The notes: generated from the letters alone by a model not told the origin. Shown: positions 7,682 to 18,637, counted from the first letter of the stretch. The stretch: 64,000 bases of DNA from Sphingobium cloacae (GCF_002355855.1 NZ_AP017655.1:3351001-3415000); one strand, 5' to 3'. Numbers and translations are program-made.

Positions 7682-9396
7682 TGGCGACGATCATCGTCCA
7701 GCCGGGCGGCGCGCGCGCCAGCAAGCAGCGGGTGAGCCTGACCGCCATCGCCCATAACCGGCTGATGTTGCTGCTGCTTTTGTTCCTTGCGATCACCACG
7801 CTTCTCGTCGGCCGGCTCACCTGGGTCGGCTTCTTCGCTGATGGCGGGCGGGGCGGAGATGGGCTGTCCGGAATGCTTCCTGCGCGCGCCGACATCGTCG
7901 ACCGCAATGGCGTGCCGCTGGCGCGGACGATGGATGCCTATTCCATTTCCGTGAGCCCCTCGAAACTGATCGGCGAACCGGCGGAACTGGCGCGCAAGCT
8001 GCACGAAATCTTTCCCGATGAGCCGGAAGCGGCATTCTACAAGAAGCTGACCGGCAAGCGCTGGGCCTATCTGCGCCGGCGCGCCTTGCCCGAAGAAGTG
8101 GCGGCGGTGAACGCATTGGGCGAGATCGGCATCGAATTCCCGCGCGAGAAGGAGCGGCTCTATCCGCAGCGGACGCTCGCCGCGCACGTGCTGGGCTTTG
8201 CGCCCAATGCGGAGGGCGTGGGCGGCATGGGCGTGGAGGCGGCGTTCAACGACCGCCTGACCGACGCGGCGCTGCGCGGACAGCCCTTCGCCATCTCCAT
8301 CGACAGCCGGGTGCAGGGCGCGCTGGAAAGCGAGCTTTACGCCCAGATGGTCGCGCAGAATGCCAAGGGCGCGGGCGGCATCATCCTCGACGCCAATACC
8401 GGCGAGGTGATCGCGATGGCGTCGATCCCGGTGTTCGATCCCAACAAGCTGCAAAATTACGCGGGCAAGACATGTTCCGAATCCCCCCTCTGCAACCATA
8501 TCGTGCAGGCGCGCTACGAATTGGGATCGACCTTCAAGCCGCTGTCGATCGGCGCGGCGATGGACCGGGGCGTCGTCACCTCCATGAGCAAGCGTTATGA
8601 CGCCACCGCGCCGCTTGCCGTCGCGGGCTTCCGGATCAAGGACGATCATGCGATGGGGCGCTGGATCAACGTGCCCCAGATATTGGTGCACAGTTCCAAC
8701 ATCGGCACCGCGCGCATCGCCGATGAAATGGGCGCGGAGCCGTTGCAGCACCTCTTCCGCGAACTGCATTTCGACCAGCGCGCGCCCATCGAACTCAAGG
8801 AGCGGGCGGGAACCCTCTGGCCCGTCAATTGGGGCCGCATCACCACCATGACCGTGTCCTATGGCCATGGCATCGCGGTGACGCCGCTGCATCTGGCGTC
8901 GGCCTATGCCGCGCTGGTGAATGGCGGCCTGTGGCGTCCGGCCACGCTGCGCAAGCTGAAGCCCGATGAAGTGCCGGAGGGCCGCCGGGTCTTTTCCGCC
9001 GCCACCAGCGCGCGGATGCGGCAATTGTTGCGGATGATCGTTTCGGCGGGTACAGGGCGCAGCGCCAATGCCGTGGGTTATCGGATCGGCGGCAAGACCG
9101 GATCGGCCGAAAAGCCGGAACTGGGCCGCTATAACAAGACTTCGCTGGTGACGACTTTCGCTGCTGCCTTCCCGATGGACAATCCCCGCTATGTCGTGCT
9201 CACCATGATGGACGAGCCGAAGGGCAATGCGCAGACTTTCGGCCTGCGCACCGCCGCATGGACGGCCGCGCCGGTCGTGAAGCGGGTGGTGGAGCGCACA
9301 GCGCCGATGTTGGGGATCATGCCCGACGAGCATCGGGACGTCGATATTTCCGACCTCATGCCGCTGCTGGGCGGAGACAAGGGAGAGAAAGAGTGA
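7681..9396 (+). CDS. ftsI: Peptidoglycan D,D-transpeptidase FtsI (PBP3)
   Basis: Septum-specific class B penicillin-binding protein that crosslinks new septal peptidoglycan with FtsW. The 571-residue protein has an N-terminal membrane anchor (about 28-47), the dimerisation domain starting at RADIVDRNGVPLA, and a transpeptidase domain. All three active-site motifs are present: S283-T-F-K with the acylated serine, S338-S-N, and K472-T-G. The ATG directly follows the ftsL stop with a shared base, and its stop overlaps the murE GTG. A C-terminal acidic extension (DVDISDLMPLLGG) is short. Confidence 0.96.
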   Translation: MATIIVQPGGARASKQRVSLTAIAHNRLMLLLLLFLAITTLLVGRLTWVGFFADGGRGGDGLSGMLPARADIVDRNGVPLARTMDAYSISVSPSKLIGEPAELARKLHEIFPDEPEAAFYKKLTGKRWAYLRRRALPEEVAAVNALGEIGIEFPREKERLYPQRTLAAHVLGFAPNAEGVGGMGVEAAFNDRLTDAALRGQPFAISIDSRVQGALESELYAQMVAQNAKGAGGIILDANTGEVIAMASIPVFDPNKLQNYAGKTCSESPLCNHIVQARYELGSTFKPLSIGAAMDRGVVTSMSKRYDATAPLAVAGFRIKDDHAMGRWINVPQILVHSSNIGTARIADEMGAEPLQHLFRELHFDQRAPIELKERAGTLWPVNWGRITTMTVSYGHGIAVTPLHLASAYAALVNGGLWRPATLRKLKPDEVPEGRRVFSAATSARMRQLLRMIVSAGTGRSANAVGYRIGGKTGSAEKPELGRYNKTSLVTTFAAAFPMDNPRYVVLTMMDEPKGNAQTFGLRTAAWTAAPVVKRVVERTAPMLGIMPDEHRDVDISDLMPLLGGDKGEKE

Positions 9397-10838
9397 CGCG
9401 CCTCGGGTCGCTGATCGAGGAGCTGGATGTCGAGGTCGGCGAAAACGCCGGCCTCGACACGTCCGTCACGGGCTTCGCCATCGACAATCGCAAGGTCGCG
9501 CCGGGCACCGTCTTTGGCGCGTTCCAGGGCCTGCGCGTCAATGGCGAGGATTATATTCCCGACGCGGTGAAGGCGGGGGCCGTCGCAATCGTCGCCCGGC
9601 CGGAAGCGAAGGTCGAGGGCGCGGTCCATATCGCCCATCCCAATCCGCGCCGCCTGTTCGCCCTGCTTGCCGCGCGCTATTTCGCGCCTTTCCCGGATGT
9701 GACGGTCGCCGTCACCGGCACCAACGGCAAGACATCCACCGTGGAACTGACGCGGCAGCTCTGGCGGATGATGGGGCACAAGTCGGCTTCCATCGGGACG
9801 CTGGGGGTCACCACCTCGGTCGATCAGGTGTCGACGGGGTTGACCACGCCGGACATCGTGACGTTCCTGTCCAACATGTCGGGCCTCAAGCGCGAGGGCA
9901 TCACCCATGCCGCGTTCGAGGCGTCGAGCCACGGCCTCGCCCAATATCGCACCGAAGGGCTGCCGGTGGTCGCCGGGGCCTTCACCAACCTGTCGCGCGA
10001 TCATCTCGATTATCATGGCGACATGGACAGCTATTTCGATGCCAAGATGCGGCTGTTCGACGAAGTGGTCGCCCGCGGTGGGGCGGCAGTCGTCTGGGCG
10101 GACGACCCATGGTCCGACAAGGTTGTCGAACGGGCTACGAAGCGGGGGCTTCGTCTGCTGAGCGTCGGGGTGAAGGGGCAGGCATTGCGTCTTGCCAACC
10201 GCACCCCGACCCAGTTGGGCCAGACGCTGGAAATCGAGGCGGACGGCGAGTTCTACAAGGTCAACCTGCCGCTGATCGGAGCCTATCAGGCGGCCAATGC
10301 CCTGACGGCGGCGGGTCTTGTCGTCGCGACCGGCGGCGACGTGGCGAAGGTGCTGGAACTGCTGGGCCGGGTGCAGCCGGTGCGCGGGCGGCTGGAGCGC
10401 GCCGTCATCAGCAAGGCGGGCGCGCCGGTCTATGTCGATTATGCCCATACGCCCGATGGCCTGCGCGCCGCCATCGAGGCGTTGCGCCCGCATACGAAGG
10501 GCCGCCTGGTCGCGCTGTTCGGAGCGGGCGGGGATCGCGACGCGGGTAAGCGGCCTTTGATGGGCAAGGTCGCGACGGAACTGGCCGACCATGTGATCGT
10601 GACGGACGACAATCCGCGCTCCGAAGATCCCTCCGCGATCCGCGCCGCCGTGATGGCGGGCGCACCGGGCGCGGAGGAGATTGGCGGACGCCGCGCCGCC
10701 ATCGCCGCCGCCATCGCCCAGGCCGGGGCGGACGACATCGTGCTGCTGGCGGGCAAGGGGCATGAGCAGGGCCAGATCATCGGCGACCGCGTGCTGCCCT
10801 TCGATGACGTGACCGTGGCGCGGGAGTGCGCGGGTTGA
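9393..10838 (+). CDS. murE: UDP-MurNAc-L-Ala-D-Glu:meso-diaminopimelate ligase MurE
   Basis: MurE adds meso-diaminopimelate to the UDP-MurNAc dipeptide with ATP. The 481-residue protein has the P-loop GTNGKTST near residue 109, the carbamylated-lysine region, and the DNPR motif at about 406-409, which marks diaminopimelate rather than lysine specificity. The start is GTG at 9393, overlapping the ftsI stop in the context GTGA; the upstream open frame inside ftsI is not used. It overlaps murF at the 3' end. Confidence 0.95.
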   Translation: MTRLGSLIEELDVEVGENAGLDTSVTGFAIDNRKVAPGTVFGAFQGLRVNGEDYIPDAVKAGAVAIVARPEAKVEGAVHIAHPNPRRLFALLAARYFAPFPDVTVAVTGTNGKTSTVELTRQLWRMMGHKSASIGTLGVTTSVDQVSTGLTTPDIVTFLSNMSGLKREGITHAAFEASSHGLAQYRTEGLPVVAGAFTNLSRDHLDYHGDMDSYFDAKMRLFDEVVARGGAAVVWADDPWSDKVVERATKRGLRLLSVGVKGQALRLANRTPTQLGQTLEIEADGEFYKVNLPLIGAYQAANALTAAGLVVATGGDVAKVLELLGRVQPVRGRLERAVISKAGAPVYVDYAHTPDGLRAAIEALRPHTKGRLVALFGAGGDRDAGKRPLMGKVATELADHVIVTDDNPRSEDPSAIRAAVMAGAPGAEEIGGRRAAIAAAIAQAGADDIVLLAGKGHEQGQIIGDRVLPFDDVTVARECAG

Positions 10839-12226
10839 GCGATCTCTGGACCTCCGGCGAGATTGCTTCGGCCACGGGCGGCGCCGCGACGGCGCCGTTC
10901 GCCGTTTCCGGCGTGGCCTTTGACAGCCGGGAAGTGACGCGGGGCGACCTCTTCGTCGCGATGAAGGGCGAGACGACCGACGGCCACCGCTTCGTAGACA
11001 AGGCGTTCGCGCAGGGCGCGGCGGGCGCCATCGTCAGCGAGCCGGTGGACTATCCGCATGTGCTGGTGCCCGACAGCGCCGCCGCGCTGGAGGCGCTGGG
11101 CCGCGCTTCTCGTTCGCGAATGGGCGGCAAGGTGGTCGGCGTCACCGGATCGGTCGGCAAGACCGGCACCAAGGAAGCGCTGTTCCAGGCGCTGGACCGC
11201 AATCATCCGGGGCAGGTGCACCGCTCCGTCAAAAGCTACAACAACCATGTCGGCGTGCCGCTCAGCCTGTCGCGGATGCCCCGCGATGCTGCTTTCGGCG
11301 TGTTCGAGATGGGCATGAACCATGCGGGCGAACTGGCCGCGCTCACCCGGCAGGTCCGTCCGCATGTCGCCATCGTCACCGCCATCGCCCCCGCGCATAT
11401 CGAATATTTCGGCACCGAGGATAAGATCGCCGAAGCGAAAGCGGAAATCTTCGAGGGGCTGGAGCCGGGCGGCACGGCGATCATCCCCTATGACAGCCCG
11501 CACATCGCGATCCTCTACGCCAAGGCGGAAAAACATGCCGCGCGCATCCTGACCTTCGGCCTGGGCGAGGAAGCGGACGTGCGCGCCCGCGAAATGGTGC
11601 CCACCGCCCAGGGCGGGACGCTGGTGACGGCCACGCTGCCGGATGCGGAACTGTGTTTCACCGTGGCCGCGCCCGGCGATCATTGGGTGTCGAACGCGCT
11701 CGCCGTGCTGGCGGCGGCCGAGGCGCTGGGCGTCGATCTCGCGGTGGCCGGGCTGGCGCTGGCGGAGATGCCGGGCCTTCCGGGCCGTGGCGAGCGCCGC
11801 ATCCTGCCGGTCGCGGGCGGCGAGGCGCTGCTGATCGACGAAAGCTATAACGCCAACCCCTTGAGCATGGCCGCGACGCTCAAGCAGCTGGGCCGGGAAA
11901 AGGCGGAGCGCCGCATCGCCGTGCTGGGCGGGATGCGCGAACTGGGCGACCGCAGCGCGGAGCTTCATGCGGGCCTCGCCGAACCGCTCGCGGCGGGGCA
12001 GGTGGACTATGCGATCCTCGTCGGGCAAGAGATGACGCCGCTGGCCGATGCGTTGGGGCAGAAGGTCGCTTTCGCCCATGTGCCGGACACGGCATCGGCC
12101 ACCGATCTGCTGCAATCGGAATTGCGGGCGGGCGATGCGGTGCTGGTCAAGGGATCGAACGGCATCGGCCTGTCGCGCCTCGTCGCCGCGCTTCATGGAC
12201 AATCCCGGATCGGGGAAGGGAATTAA
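10835..12226 (+). CDS. murF: UDP-MurNAc-tripeptide:D-Ala-D-Ala ligase MurF
   Basis: MurF attaches D-Ala-D-Ala to complete the cytoplasmic pentapeptide precursor. Motifs seen are the N-terminal [17 protein letters not shown], the ATP loop [12 protein letters not shown], and [11 protein letters not shown] in the C-terminal domain. The start is uncertain: TTG at 10835 overlaps the murE stop (TTGA) and has GGGAG 8 bases upstream, while GTG at 10826 would add MRG but has no clear ribosome site. I prefer TTG, giving about 463 residues. Its TAA shares one base with the mraY ATG. Confidence 0.94.
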   Translation: MSDLWTSGEIASATGGAATAPFAVSGVAFDSREVTRGDLFVAMKGETTDGHRFVDKAFAQGAAGAIVSEPVDYPHVLVPDSAAALEALGRASRSRMGGKVVGVTGSVGKTGTKEALFQALDRNHPGQVHRSVKSYNNHVGVPLSLSRMPRDAAFGVFEMGMNHAGELAALTRQVRPHVAIVTAIAPAHIEYFGTEDKIAEAKAEIFEGLEPGGTAIIPYDSPHIAILYAKAEKHAARILTFGLGEEADVRAREMVPTAQGGTLVTATLPDAELCFTVAAPGDHWVSNALAVLAAAEALGVDLAVAGLALAEMPGLPGRGERRILPVAGGEALLIDESYNANPLSMAATLKQLGREKAERRIAVLGGMRELGDRSAELHAGLAEPLAAGQVDYAILVGQEMTPLADALGQKVAFAHVPDTASATDLLQSELRAGDAVLVKGSNGIGLSRLVAALHGQSRIGEGN

Positions 12227-13299
12227 TGCTCTACTGGCTGGCCGAGACACTGGATTTCGCGGGGATATTCAACCTCGTGCGCTACCTCAGCTTCCGCGCG
12301 GGCGCGTCCATCGCGACGGCGTTGCTGATCGGCCTCCTCATCGGTCCGCGCTTCATCGGCTGGCTGCGCGTGCGGCAGGGCAAGGGGCAGCCGATCCGCG
12401 ACGACGGCCCGCAAAGCCACCTCGCCAAGCGCGGAACGCCGACCATGGGCGGCCTGATGATCCTCACCTCCCTGATCGCGTCGGTGCTGTTGTGGATGGA
12501 TTTGTCGTCCATCTATGTCTGGGCATGCCTGTTCGTGACGCTGGGCTTCGGCGCCATCGGCTTCCTCGACGATTATGACAAGGTGACCAAGGCCAGCCAC
12601 AAGGGGCTGTCCGGCAAGGTGCGCCTGTTGTTCGAGTTCCTGATCGCGGGCTTTGCGGCGTGGATGATCGTCAGCCATCACGGCAACACCGCGCTCTACG
12701 TGCCTTTCTACAACGGGCCGGCCATCGAGCTGGGGCCGTTCTATTTCCTGTTCGCCGCCTTCGTGATCGTGGCGTTCGGCAACGCGGTCAACCTGACGGA
12801 CGGGCTGGACGGCCTGGCGTCCATGCCGGTCATCATCGCCTCGCTCGCCTTCATGCTGATCGTCTATCTGGTGGGCCGCGCGGACTTCGCCGCCTATCTC
12901 GGCATCCCGCATGTGCCGGGGGCGGGCGACCTTACCATATTGTGCGGCGCGATCATCGGGGCGGGGCTCGCCTTCCTCTGGTTCAACGCGCCGCCCGCCG
13001 CCGTCTTCATGGGAGACACGGGCAGCCTGGCGCTGGGCGGCACCATCGGCGTGATCGCCGTCACCGCGCATCATGAAATCGTGCTGGGCATCATCGGCGG
13101 CCTCTTCGTCGTGGAGGCGATGAGCGTCATCATCCAGGTCTTCTTCTACAAGCGCACCGGCAAGCGCGTGTTCAAGATGGCCCCGATCCACCATCATTTC
13201 GAGCAGCTTGGCTGGGCCGAGCCGACGGTCGTGATCCGTTTCTGGATCATCGCCTTCGTGCTGGCGCTCGCCGGTCTCGCCACGCTGAAGCTGAGGTAG
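12226..13299 (+). CDS. mraY: Phospho-N-acetylmuramoyl-pentapeptide transferase MraY
   Basis: MraY is the integral membrane enzyme that moves phospho-MurNAc-pentapeptide onto undecaprenyl phosphate, forming lipid I. The 357-residue sequence shows about ten membrane helices. The family motifs are [10 protein letters not shown] (residues 71-80), [27 protein letters not shown] with catalytic Asp residues, and [14 protein letters not shown] with the conserved His cluster. It follows murF with a one-base overlap and precedes murD by three bases. Confidence 0.97.
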   Translation: MLYWLAETLDFAGIFNLVRYLSFRAGASIATALLIGLLIGPRFIGWLRVRQGKGQPIRDDGPQSHLAKRGTPTMGGLMILTSLIASVLLWMDLSSIYVWACLFVTLGFGAIGFLDDYDKVTKASHKGLSGKVRLLFEFLIAGFAAWMIVSHHGNTALYVPFYNGPAIELGPFYFLFAAFVIVAFGNAVNLTDGLDGLASMPVIIASLAFMLIVYLVGRADFAAYLGIPHVPGAGDLTILCGAIIGAGLAFLWFNAPPAAVFMGDTGSLALGGTIGVIAVTAHHEIVLGIIGGLFVVEAMSVIIQVFFYKRTGKRVFKMAPIHHHFEQLGWAEPTVVIRFWIIAFVLALAGLATLKLR

Positions 13300-13302
13300 G
13301 GG

Positions 13303-14619
13303 ATGGGGATCGTTTCCGAAGTCTTCGCGGGCAAGCGTTACGCGGTGCTGGGGCTGGCGCGCTCCGGCCTCGCCACGGTCGACACGCTGGCGGCGAGCGG
13401 GGCGAGCGTCGTGGCATGGGACAGCCGGGAGGAAGCGCGCGCCGCCGTCGCGGACAAGGCGGAACTGGCCGACCCGGCGGAGATCGACCTCAAGGGCTTC
13501 GACGGCGTGGTCGTGTCGCCGGGGGTGCCGCTCAACAAGCATCCCATCGCCATGCAGGCGAAGCTGGCGGGCGTGCCCATCATCGGCGACATCGAACTGT
13601 TCGCGCTCGCCCGGCCGACGCTGCCGCCGCACAAGGTCGTCGCCATCACCGGCACCAACGGCAAGTCCACCACCACCGCGCTGATCCATCACATCATCGA
13701 GCAGGCGGGCTATCCCGCGCGCATGGGCGGCAATATCGGCCTGCCGATCCTGGGGCAGGAGCCGCTGGAGCCGAACCTCAAGGGCATGGGCGTCTATGTG
13801 CTGGAACTGTCGAGCTATCAGATCGACCTGACGCACAGCCTCGATTGCGACGTGGCGGTGCTGCTCAACATCACGCCCGATCATCTGGACCGCTATAATG
13901 GCTTCGAGGGCTATGTGGCGTCGAAGGCGCGGCTGTTCGCCATGCAGTCGGCGGGCCATGTGGCGGTGATCGCGACCGAGGACGACCCCAGCCGCGCCAT
14001 CGCCGCCAAGGCCATCGCCCGCACCGAGGAAGTGAAGGCGGCGGACATCGACCCCGCCGCGCAGGCCGGATGGCCATCGCTGCAAGGGCCGCACAATGCC
14101 CAGAACGCCGCCGTTGCCATCGCTGTTGCCCGCGCGCTGGAGATCGACGACGACACGATCTTCAAGGCGCTCGCCAGCTATGCCAGCCTGCCGCACCGGA
14201 TGCAGGCCGTCCGCACGCTGAACGGCGTCCTTTACGTCAACGACAGCAAGGCGACGAACCCGGCTTCCACCGCGCCCGCGCTCGCCGCCTTTCCGCCGGT
14301 GGACGGACGCCCCCGCATCCACTGGATCGTCGGCGGCCTGGCCAAGACCGACAATCTGGACGAGTGCGCGCCGCAGTTCGGTAACGTCGCGGCGGCCTAC
14401 ACCATCGGCGAGGCGGGGCATATGTTCGCCGACCTGCTGCGCCCGCATATGGCGGTGGATGACAGCGAGATGCTAAGCGCCGCCGTCCGCCGCGCGGCGC
14501 GGGTGGCACAGCCGGGCGACGTGGTGCTGCTGTCGCCGGCCTGCGCGAGTTTCGACCAGTTCCGCGATTTCGAAGCGCGCGGCGATGCCTTCGCCGCCGC
14601 CGTCGCGGCGCTGGAATAG
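13303..14619 (+). CDS. murD: UDP-MurNAc-L-alanine:D-glutamate ligase MurD
   Basis: MurD adds D-glutamate to UDP-MurNAc-L-Ala. The 438-residue protein has an N-terminal Rossmann-like domain (AVLGLARSGLATV), then the ATP loop GTNGKSTTTAL near residue 113, the NITPDHLDRY stretch, HRMQAVRTLNGVLYVNDSKATN with conserved residues of the Mur ligase C-terminal domain, and SPACASFDQF at the end. It lies 3 bp after mraY and 23 bp before ftsW. Confidence 0.96.
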   Translation: MGIVSEVFAGKRYAVLGLARSGLATVDTLAASGASVVAWDSREEARAAVADKAELADPAEIDLKGFDGVVVSPGVPLNKHPIAMQAKLAGVPIIGDIELFALARPTLPPHKVVAITGTNGKSTTTALIHHIIEQAGYPARMGGNIGLPILGQEPLEPNLKGMGVYVLELSSYQIDLTHSLDCDVAVLLNITPDHLDRYNGFEGYVASKARLFAMQSAGHVAVIATEDDPSRAIAAKAIARTEEVKAADIDPAAQAGWPSLQGPHNAQNAAVAIAVARALEIDDDTIFKALASYASLPHRMQAVRTLNGVLYVNDSKATNPASTAPALAAFPPVDGRPRIHWIVGGLAKTDNLDECAPQFGNVAAAYTIGEAGHMFADLLRPHMAVDDSEMLSAAVRRAARVAQPGDVVLLSPACASFDQFRDFEARGDAFAAAVAALE

Positions 14620-14642
14620 GGTAGAGGGAAGGGCGAACGGGC

Positions 14643-15845
14643 ATGTTCAAGGCAGGGGAACTGGTGAAGGGCTTCAAGTCCCGCACCGTGCCGCGCGAAC
14701 GCACCGCGCTCGCCATCTGGTTCTGGGAAATCGACCGCGTTCTCCTGTCGCTGATCGTCGCGCTGATGGCGATCGGACTGGTGGCGGTGGCGGCCGCTTC
14801 GCCCGTCGCGGCGATCGACCGTTCGACCAGCGCCGTGTCGGTCAACCCGCTCCTCTATTTCTATCGCCAGCTGATGTGGGTCGGGCTGGGGCTGCCGATC
14901 ATGCTGGTCATTTCCATGCTGCCCCGCACGCAGGCGCGGCGCTTTGCCGTGGTGATGTGCGCGATCTTCGTGCTGGCGCTGCTGCTGGTGCCGGTGCTGG
15001 GATCGACCGTCAACGGCGCGAAGCGGTGGATCGACCTGCCCGGTTTCCGTTTCCAGCCGTCGGAATTCCTGAAGCCCGCCTATGTGGTGACGATGGCTTG
15101 GCTGCTGTCGCTGCGCGGGCAGGACCAGAGCCTGCCCGTGATTCCGCTGACCGGCGTCATCACCGCCTTCGTCGCGCTCATCCTGATGCGGCAGCCGGAT
15201 TTCGGGCAGACGGTGATCTTCGCGGCCTGCTGGGGCTGCCTGCTGCTGCTGTCGGGCGTGCCGATGCGCTTCATCGGCGCGATGGCGGGCGCGGGCCTTG
15301 CCGGGCTCGTCGCGATGTACATGTTCTATGAGAACGGGCGGCAGCGCATCAACGACTTCCTGGGCATAGGGGTCGATCATTCGGTGGGGCCGGATCAGAC
15401 CGCCCTTGCCTATCGCACGATCACCCATGGCGGCTTCATGGGCGTGGGGCCGGGCGGCGGGCAGAACAAGTTCCGCCTGCCCGAAGCGCATACCGACTAT
15501 ATCTTTTCGGTCATCGGGGAAGAGTTCGGCCTGCTCGCCTGCATCGGCATTGCGGTGCTCTACCTCGCCATCGTGGTGCGGGTGCTGCTCAAGCTGCTGG
15601 ACGAGGAGGATAGTTTCACCATCCTCGCGGCGGCGGGCCTGACCACGCAGTTCGGATTGCAGGCGATCATCAACATGGGCGTCAATGCCCAGATTTTTCC
15701 GTCCAAGGGCATGACCCTGCCCTTTATCAGCTATGGCGGCTCCTCTATGCTGGCGCTTTGCATCGGGGTCGGCCTGCTGCTCGCCTTCACCAGGCGCAAT
15801 CCCTTCATGGGCCGGCACACCGTCGTCAAATGGAGTGGCCGATGA
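14643..15845 (+). CDS. ftsW: Lipid II polymerase FtsW (SEDS family)
   Basis: FtsW is the divisome glycosyltransferase that polymerises lipid II, paired with FtsI. The 400-residue protein has about ten membrane helices and the SEDS family stretches GAKRWIDLPGFRFQPSEFLK, MRQPDFGQT, the conserved loop HGGFMGVGPGGGQNKFRLPEAHTDYIFSVIGEEFG, here given by its ends HGGFMG (about 260) and GEEFG (about 297), and PFISYGGSS near the C-terminus. The N-terminal 25 residues are cytoplasmic and basic. The stop overlaps the murG ATG. Confidence 0.96.
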   Translation: MFKAGELVKGFKSRTVPRERTALAIWFWEIDRVLLSLIVALMAIGLVAVAAASPVAAIDRSTSAVSVNPLLYFYRQLMWVGLGLPIMLVISMLPRTQARRFAVVMCAIFVLALLLVPVLGSTVNGAKRWIDLPGFRFQPSEFLKPAYVVTMAWLLSLRGQDQSLPVIPLTGVITAFVALILMRQPDFGQTVIFAACWGCLLLLSGVPMRFIGAMAGAGLAGLVAMYMFYENGRQRINDFLGIGVDHSVGPDQTALAYRTITHGGFMGVGPGGGQNKFRLPEAHTDYIFSVIGEEFGLLACIGIAVLYLAIVVRVLLKLLDEEDSFTILAAAGLTTQFGLQAIINMGVNAQIFPSKGMTLPFISYGGSSMLALCIGVGLLLAFTRRNPFMGRHTVVKWSGR

Positions 15846-17008
15846 GCATTTCCCGACACTTCGTCCTCGCCGCCGGCGGGACGGGCGGTCATATGATTCC
15901 CGCCCATGCCGTCGCGGAGGAACTGATGGCGCGCGGCCATCATGTCGCGCTGGTGACGGACGAGCGCGGCGCGAAGATCCCCGGCATCTTCGACAAGGCG
16001 CAGGTCCATGTGCTGCCCGCGGGCCGCATGACCAGCAACCCGAAAAGCTGGCCCGGCGCGCTCAAGGCCATCCTGGCGGGCCGCGCGATGGCGCGCCGCT
16101 TGAACGAGACGTTCCGGCCGACCGCCGTGGTGGGCTTTGGCGGCTATCCGGCCATGCCCGCGCTGCTGGGCGCGCTGGCGGACGGCATTCCCACCGCCAT
16201 CCATGAGCAGAACGCGGTGCTGGGCCGCGTGAACCGCCTGCTCGCGGGCCGGGTCGATGCGATCGCGACGGCCTATCCGCTGGTGGAGCGGCTCAAGGAC
16301 AAATATGCTGACAGGGTGCACCTGATCGGCAATCCGGTGCGCGAAGAGATCAAGGCTCTGCGGGAAGAGGAATTTCCCGCGCTGACCGACGAAAGCGTGT
16401 TCCGCGTGCTGGTCATCGGCGGCAGCCAGGGCGCGACGATCCTTTCCAGCGTGGTGCCCGATGGCCTGGGCATGTTGCCGCTGAGCCTGCGCCGCCGCCT
16501 GCAAGTGACACAGCAATGCCGGGCGGAGGATATCGAGCGGGTCCGCAAGCTCTACGCCGACCTTGAAATTCCGGCGGACCTTGCGACCTATTTCAACGAT
16601 GTGCCCGAAAAGCTGGGCTGGTCGCATCTGGTGATCGCGCGGGCGGGTGCTTCGACGCTGGCGGAGCTGACCTGCGCGGGGCGTCCGGCGATCCTCGTCC
16701 CGCTGCCGAGCGCGATGGACGACCATCAGACCGCCAATGCGCGCGAGATGACCGAGGCGGGCGGCGCGCGCACCATCCCGCAGGCGCGCTTCACCGCCGT
16801 CGAACTCGCCAAGCAGATGCAGAAGATGGCGATGGAGCCGGGCGCGCTCCAGAACGCCGCCAAGCGCGCCCGCGCCTGCGGCCGTCCCGACGCGGCCCGC
16901 GACATGGCGGACCTGCTGGAAAGCATCGGTCCCGCGCCCATCGTCAACGATCCTGTCCGCGTCGGCCCGCCGCCGACCAGCCTCAATCTCCAGGGAGTTC
17001 CCGCATGA
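15842..17008 (+). CDS. murG: UDP-GlcNAc:lipid I N-acetylglucosamine transferase MurG
   Basis: MurG adds GlcNAc to lipid I on the cytoplasmic face of the membrane, giving lipid II. The 388-residue protein starts [21 protein letters not shown] with the first glycine loop, then [27 protein letters not shown], and the second G-loop VIGGSQGA in the donor-binding half. A longer open frame exists upstream inside ftsW, but the ATG at 15842 overlaps the ftsW stop as ATGA and starts exactly at the family N-terminus. It overlaps murC at its end. Confidence 0.96.
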   Translation: MSISRHFVLAAGGTGGHMIPAHAVAEELMARGHHVALVTDERGAKIPGIFDKAQVHVLPAGRMTSNPKSWPGALKAILAGRAMARRLNETFRPTAVVGFGGYPAMPALLGALADGIPTAIHEQNAVLGRVNRLLAGRVDAIATAYPLVERLKDKYADRVHLIGNPVREEIKALREEEFPALTDESVFRVLVIGGSQGATILSSVVPDGLGMLPLSLRRRLQVTQQCRAEDIERVRKLYADLEIPADLATYFNDVPEKLGWSHLVIARAGASTLAELTCAGRPAILVPLPSAMDDHQTANAREMTEAGGARTIPQARFTAVELAKQMQKMAMEPGALQNAAKRARACGRPDAARDMADLLESIGPAPIVNDPVRVGPPPTSLNLQGVPA

Positions 17009-18441
17009 AGGGTGTCGGCACCGACATCGGCACGATCCATTTCATCGGCATCGGCGGCATCGGCATGTCCGGCATCGCCGAGGTGATGCATAATCTGGGC
17101 TACAAGGTTCAGGGGTCGGACGTGGCGGAAGGCTATGTCGTGGAGGGCCTGCGCCAGAAGGGCATCCCCGTGATGATCGGCCACAAGGCGGAAAATCTGG
17201 GCGACGCCGCCGTGGTCGTCACCTCCACCGCGATCAAGCGCGGCAATCCCGAAGTCGAACTGGCGCTGGAAACCCGCGTCCCCGTCATCCGCCGCGCGGA
17301 GATGCTGGCGGAACTGATGCGGTTGAAGTCCACCGTCGCCGTCGCGGGCACCCATGGCAAGACGACCACCACGTCGATGGTCGCGGCGCTGCTGGATGCG
17401 GGCGGCGTCGATCCCACCGTCATCAACGGCGGCATCATCAACAGCTACGGTTCCAACGCGCGGCTGGGCAACAGCGAGTGGATGGTGGTGGAGGCCGACG
17501 AGAGCGACGGCAGCTTCCTGCGCCTCGACGGCACGATCGCGGTCGTCACCAATATCGACCCGGAGCATCTCGACCATTATGGCAGCTTCGACAAGGTGAA
17601 GGACGCCTTCGTCGAGTTCGTCGAGAACGTGCCCTTCTACGGCGCGGCGATGGTCTGCCTCGATCATCCGGAGGTGCAGGCGATCCTGCCCCGCGTGCAG
17701 GACCGGCGCATCGTCACCTACGGCTTTTCCGCGCAGGCCGACATTCGCGGCGAGAATGTGCAGCCCATCCCCGGCGGCAATCGTTTCGACGTGCAGATCC
17801 GCGAACGCGACGGATCGGCCCGCCGGATCGAGGGAATCGAAATGCCGATGCCCGGCCGCCACAATGTCCTCAACGCCATGGCCGCCATCGGCGTGGCGCT
17901 GCACATGGGGATCGACGACGCGATCATCCGCACCGGCTTCGCCAAGTTCGGCGGGGTCAAGCGCCGCTTCACCAAGGTCGGGGAAATCCCGGCCGGCCAA
18001 AAAAACGGGCAAATCGGCGTCGCGACCGTCATCGACGATTATGGCCATCATCCCGTCGAAATCCGCGCCGTGCTCGCCGCCGCGCGCGAAGGGGCGAAGG
18101 GCCGCGTCATCGCCGTGGTCCAGCCGCACCGCTTCACCCGCCTGCGCGATCTGATGGATGAGTTTCAGCAGGCGTTCAATGATGCCGACATCGTCTATGC
18201 CGCGCCCGTCTATCCCGCCGGAGAGCAGCCGATCGAGGGCGTCGACAGCGCCGCGCTGGTCGAAGGATTGAAGCGCCGGGGTCATCGCGCCGTTTCCACC
18301 ATCGAAGGGCCGGACGACCTCGCCCGCCTGATCGCGGCGGATTGCCGGGCCGACGACATGATCATCTGCCTCGGCGCGGGCGACATCACCAAATGGGCGG
18401 CGGGCCTGGCATCGGCCGTCTCTGCAAGGGAAGCCGCCTGA
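17005..18441 (+). CDS. murC: UDP-N-acetylmuramate:L-alanine ligase MurC
   Basis: MurC adds the first amino acid, L-alanine, to UDP-MurNAc. The 478-residue protein has the N-terminal UDP-binding loop [13 protein letters not shown] (about residues 13-25), the ATP loop [11 protein letters not shown] near 115, [20 protein letters not shown], and in the C-terminal domain [10 protein letters not shown] and QPHRFTRL. These match the family throughout. It overlaps murG by four bases, and its stop shares its last base with the start of a 64-residue gene. Confidence 0.97.
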   Translation: MKGVGTDIGTIHFIGIGGIGMSGIAEVMHNLGYKVQGSDVAEGYVVEGLRQKGIPVMIGHKAENLGDAAVVVTSTAIKRGNPEVELALETRVPVIRRAEMLAELMRLKSTVAVAGTHGKTTTTSMVAALLDAGGVDPTVINGGIINSYGSNARLGNSEWMVVEADESDGSFLRLDGTIAVVTNIDPEHLDHYGSFDKVKDAFVEFVENVPFYGAAMVCLDHPEVQAILPRVQDRRIVTYGFSAQADIRGENVQPIPGGNRFDVQIRERDGSARRIEGIEMPMPGRHNVLNAMAAIGVALHMGIDDAIIRTGFAKFGGVKRRFTKVGEIPAGQKNGQIGVATVIDDYGHHPVEIRAVLAAAREGAKGRVIAVVQPHRFTRLRDLMDEFQQAFNDADIVYAAPVYPAGEQPIEGVDSAALVEGLKRRGHRAVSTIEGPDDLARLIAADCRADDMIICLGAGDITKWAAGLASAVSAREAA

Positions 18442-18635
18442 TGCTCGAACTGTTCGCCATCGGGTTTGAGATGCACAAGCGCGTGATCGACATGCACCGG
18501 CAAGGCGTGGAAGCCGCGCGCGATATGGGGGCGGCGATGGCGCGGGACGTGGAGACCGCGTTGGCGGCGCGACCGGCGGAGGCAGGCATGGAAGCCGTGA
18601 CGGGATGGCTGCGCCTGTGGGGCGTGCGCGGTTGA
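18441..18635 (+). CDS. Small conserved-looking protein between murC and murB
   Basis: A 64-residue frame, [20 protein letters not shown] followed by QGVEAARDMGAAMARDVETAL, starts on the last base of the murC stop (TGATG) and ends two bases before the murB ATG. It is predicted helical and amphipathic, with no signal peptide, and is rich in Met, Ala and Arg. The length, coupling and frame-consistent position argue for a real gene in the dcw operon, not a gap. The heptad-like spacing resembles a short phasin-like helix, but I do not recognise the family and its function is unknown. Confidence 0.7.
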   Translation: MLELFAIGFEMHKRVIDMHRQGVEAARDMGAAMARDVETALAARPAEAGMEAVTGWLRLWGVRG

Positions 18636-18637
18636 CG

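Noticed and set aside
12223..14448. 741-residue open frame on the minus strand
   Set aside because: It lies entirely opposite mraY and murD, whose motifs are beyond doubt. Its Arg/His/Gly-rich composition is typical of antisense frames in GC-rich DNA.
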